A DNA stretch of 64,000 bases from Cellulomonas taurus (GTDB lineage Bacteria > Actinomycetota > Actinomycetes > Actinomycetales > Cellulomonadaceae), in NCBI RefSeq assembly GCF_012931845.1, contig NZ_CP051884.1:2294001-2358000 (forward strand). The letters are read 5' to 3'. Each line of letters begins with the position of its first letter. Positions within the stretch are counted from its first letter, which is position 1. This document shows positions 62,619 to 64,000 of the stretch, piece by piece. A program made the position numbers and the translations under genes. The notes below the pieces were generated by a model. The model was not told the origin of the DNA and made no database searches. It saw only the letters and a list, made by a program, of their open reading frames with translations.

Positions 62619-62834
62619 GTCGCGAGCCGCCCGAGTTCGAGAGGTCGCGCCCGGGTTCGCCCGACGGGTCCAGGTCGTCACGTCGCGCCCGCGAAGTCGT
62701 CCGTTGGCGCCCGAGTTCGTCGCGTCGCGCCCCGCCCGCACCCCAGGTCGTCACGTCACGCCCGAAGTCGTCACTTTGCGCCTCAGGTAGCCACGTCGCG
62801 CCCGAATTCGTGAGATCGCGCCCGAGGTCGTCAC
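62619..62834. repeat. Degenerate 20-bp tandem repeat array
   Basis: About eight or nine units related to GTCGCGCCCGAAGTCGTCAC. The right part is strictly periodic, with four 20-bp units at 62755-62774, 62775-62794, 62795-62814 and 62815-62834. Units to the left are 21, 31 or 38 bp long through small insertions. There are no unique spacers of constant length, so it is not CRISPR. It occupies most of the 394-bp gene-free interval 62573-62966. The remaining part (62835-62966) shows no feature beyond one more partial unit. Both strands give open frames here, which I treat as by-products of the repeat. Confidence 0.75.
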
Positions 62835-62966
62835 TTCGCCACGGTCGACGTGGCGCGTGCTGCCGACCTCGGGACCCGCACGGTCTCGGACAGGCCGGGT
62901 GCTCCGGGTCGCATCGCGCAGATCCCACGGACCACCAGGTCCACCGGTACCCCGTGGCGCCGTGGG

Positions 62967-63446
62967 TCAGCGACCGCGGTGCCGGAACCGCACCGGCTCC
63001 TCGACGTACGGCGTCCACGCGGCCCGCTCGGTGTCGCCGAGCCGGCGGGGCCGCCCGGTCGCCGCGTCCACCAGCACCACGGTGGTCTCGGCCCGTGCGT
63101 ACACCGTGCCGTCCTCGTCCTTGACCTCGTAGCAGACGTCCATGCTCGCGCCGCCGAGGTGGCCCAGCCACATCTCGACCAGCACCGGCGAACGCCGGTA
63201 CGCCAGCGGCACCAGGTACTCGATCTGCTGGCGGGCGACCAGGGTCGACGTCTCGGCACCCGGCCCGGCGTCCAGCACGGCGGTCGGCCAGGGTCGGCGC
63301 TCGGTGTCGTCCACCGAGGGCGGGCTGGCCCAGAACGCCTCGATCCGGGACTCCTCCAGGATGGTCAGCATCGCCACGTTGTTCACATGCGCGTAGGCGT
63401 CCACATCCGACCAGCGCAGCTGCACCGGCACCCGCAGTCGGGCCAT
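62967..63446 (-). CDS. 4HBT-type acyl-CoA thioesterase
   Basis: A 159-residue hot-dog thioesterase of the YbgC/FcbC-like type. VQLRWSDVDAYAHVNNVAMLTILEESRIEAF is the signature region, with the catalytic Asp near residue 15 and the HVNN turn. It continues with VARQQIEYLVPLAYRRSPVLVEMWLGHLGGASMDVCYEV. It would hydrolyse a short-chain or aryl acyl-CoA in the cytosol. ATG 63446 has GAGGGAG just upstream; a longer frame adds a basic tail of 20 residues. It is flanked by two different repeat arrays. Confidence 0.88.
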   Translation of the reverse strand: MARLRVPVQLRWSDVDAYAHVNNVAMLTILEESRIEAFWASPPSVDDTERRPWPTAVLDAGPGAETSTLVARQQIEYLVPLAYRRSPVLVEMWLGHLGGASMDVCYEVKDEDGTVYARAETTVVLVDAATGRPRRLGDTERAAWTPYVEEPVRFRHRGR

Positions 63447-63556
63447 CGTCTCCCTCTTCCTCTCGCCACCGGCAGGGCGCCGCCGACGCTCCTGGGTCGC
63501 CATGCTCGACGACCCCTGCCCGGTCCCATCATCGCCCCCCGCGCGACCGCGCCCGT

Positions 63557-63772
63557 CCCGCGCAGGCAGGACGGGCGCCCGCAGGACCAGCGCGCCCAGC
63601 CCGCGCACACGACGGAGGCGTCCCAGTCACTTGCACGACGGAGGCGCTCGGCCCGCACGCAGGTCCGGCGCGCCCCGACCGCAGGACTGCGCGCCCCGCC
63701 CGCACAGCGAAGGCCTCCCGCCCACACGCACGACCAACGCATCCAGCCCGCATGCAGGACGGGCGCGTCCCG
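63557..63772. repeat. Second degenerate repeat array (about 21-27-bp units)
   Basis: Nine imperfect units related to CCCGCACGCAGGACGGGCGC plus a short tail start near 63557, 63578, 63600, 63627, 63652, 63678, 63699, 63721 and 63747. The unit differs in sequence from the array at 62619-62834. It fills much of the 437-bp interval 63447-63883, between the thioesterase start and the ettA end. No conserved spacer pattern or nearby cas genes are seen. Confidence 0.65.
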
Positions 63773-63796
63773 CTCGCTGCGGAACGCGCCCGTCCT
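63756..63796. terminator. 13-bp hairpin at the end of the second array
   Basis: aggacgggcgcgt pairs perfectly with acgcgcccgtcct (15-nt loop). The left arm is part of the last repeat unit. It may act as a terminator for ettA read-through on the minus strand, or have arisen from inversion of a repeat unit. Confidence 0.5.
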
Positions 63797-63852
63797 GGTC
63801 GCCCACGGCTGAGCTCACCCGTGGCCAGCCCAGCCGCCGATCGACTGCCGGT

Positions 63853-63874
63853 CGGCTGAGCGCCGGCTCAGCCG
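63853..63874 (-). terminator. Terminator after ettA
   Basis: cggctgagc pairs with gctcagccg (9 bp, 4-nt loop gccg), starting 9 bp past the ettA stop on the minus strand. Confidence 0.65.
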
Positions 63875-63883
63875 TCGGTCAGC

Positions 63884-64000
63884 TCAGTCGCGGGTCAGCT
63901 TGCGGTAGGTGACCCGGTGCGGACGCGCGGCGTCGGCACCCAAGCGGGAGACCTTGTTCTCCTCGTAGGAGGCGAAGTTGCCCTCGAACCAGTACCAGGC
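63884..64000 (-). CDS. ettA: Energy-dependent translational throttle protein EttA, 3' end only
   Basis: The last 38 codons of an ABC-F protein run off the window. The residues AWYWFEGNFASYEENKVSRLG and the end RVTYRKLTRD match the C-terminus of EttA, a ribosome-bound ATPase that gates the first elongation steps according to energy state. The ABC domains lie outside the window, so the call rests on the conserved tail only. Confidence 0.85.
   Translation of the reverse strand, partial: AWYWFEGNFASYEENKVSRLGADAARPHRVTYRKLTRD

Noticed and set aside
62619..62834. CRISPR array
   Set aside because: Repeats are contiguous and degenerate with no unique spacers, and no cas genes are near. The same holds for 63557-63772.
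62467..63171. Open frame on the minus strand through the 20-bp array, with repeating DDLGRD-like text
   Set aside because: 20-bp units shift frame at each copy, the frame overlaps the 3' end of the SDR gene and of the thioesterase, and there is no ribosome-binding site or family match. It is a by-product of the repeat.

Overview
This is a high-G+C (roughly 70% or more by eye) chromosomal segment of an actinobacterium, most likely of the Micrococcales type; the genus cannot be fixed from the sequence alone. Signs of this are the tig-clpP1-clpP2-clpX locus with two ClpP paralogues, a DtxR/IdeR-type iron box in front of efeUOB, a mycothiol-system DsbA-like protein (Rv2466c family), an F420-type luciferase-like oxidoreductase, an Eis-type acetyltransferase, a type VII-like WXG100 cassette, many GTG/TTG starts and polycysteine leader peptides. 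It looks like stable chromosome with a few small accessory insertions. No IS element, phage or CRISPR array was seen.

Layout. 1-9.5 kb: 3' part of an MFS exporter, valS, a small DUF3800 gene bracketed by a 19-bp duplication of the valS 3' end, a polar amino-acid ABC transporter (three genes) and a long-chain acyl-CoA synthetase. 9.5-13 kb: iron-regulated efeUOB. 13-19.2 kb (minus strand): a baeRF-family protein, chorismate mutase overlapping clpX, then clpX, clpP2, clpP1 and tig, with terminators separating tig, clpP1P2 and clpX. 19.3-21.8 kb: an unknown protein, tRNA-Pro, tRNA-Gly, a sugar acetyltransferase and an alpha/beta hydrolase.

21.9-33.5 kb is rich in sulfur metabolism. A Cys-Arg-Cys-Arg leader peptide followed by a hairpin precedes cysK-cysE. 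A second leader with four cysteines precedes a six-gene run: a sulfonate/taurine-like ABC transporter (ATPase, binding protein, permease), an acetyl-CoA synthetase-like enzyme, O-acetylhomoserine sulfhydrylase and a CoA-binding protein. Both units therefore look cysteine-responsive. The synthetase could recycle the acetate released by the sulfhydrylases. Between them lie mgsA, a GntR/DUF1648 pair and an LLM oxidoreductase.

33.4-41.1 kb holds a TetR/MFS efflux pair, an alkyltransferase-like protein, a SpoIIE-type phosphatase, an Eis-like acetyltransferase, rpiB and an M13 metallopeptidase. 41.3-44.6 kb is a WXG100/alpha-beta hydrolase/lipoprotein cassette with drifting base composition and a decayed second copy of the hydrolase at its end. 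44.6-54.4 kb has a membrane protein, a DsbA-like protein, pepN, a P-loop kinase-like protein, malQ, an S9 peptidase and an MscS channel. 54.4-59.7 kb has an orphan PTS EIIB, a truncated haemoglobin, tesB, two adjacent genes equivalent to the two halves of plant Tm-1, and a divergent MocR regulator with a tandem-repeat operator. 59.7-64 kb has a type IB topoisomerase, an SDR/DUF2867 protein, a 4HBT thioesterase flanked on both sides by different short degenerate repeat arrays, and the 3' end of ettA.
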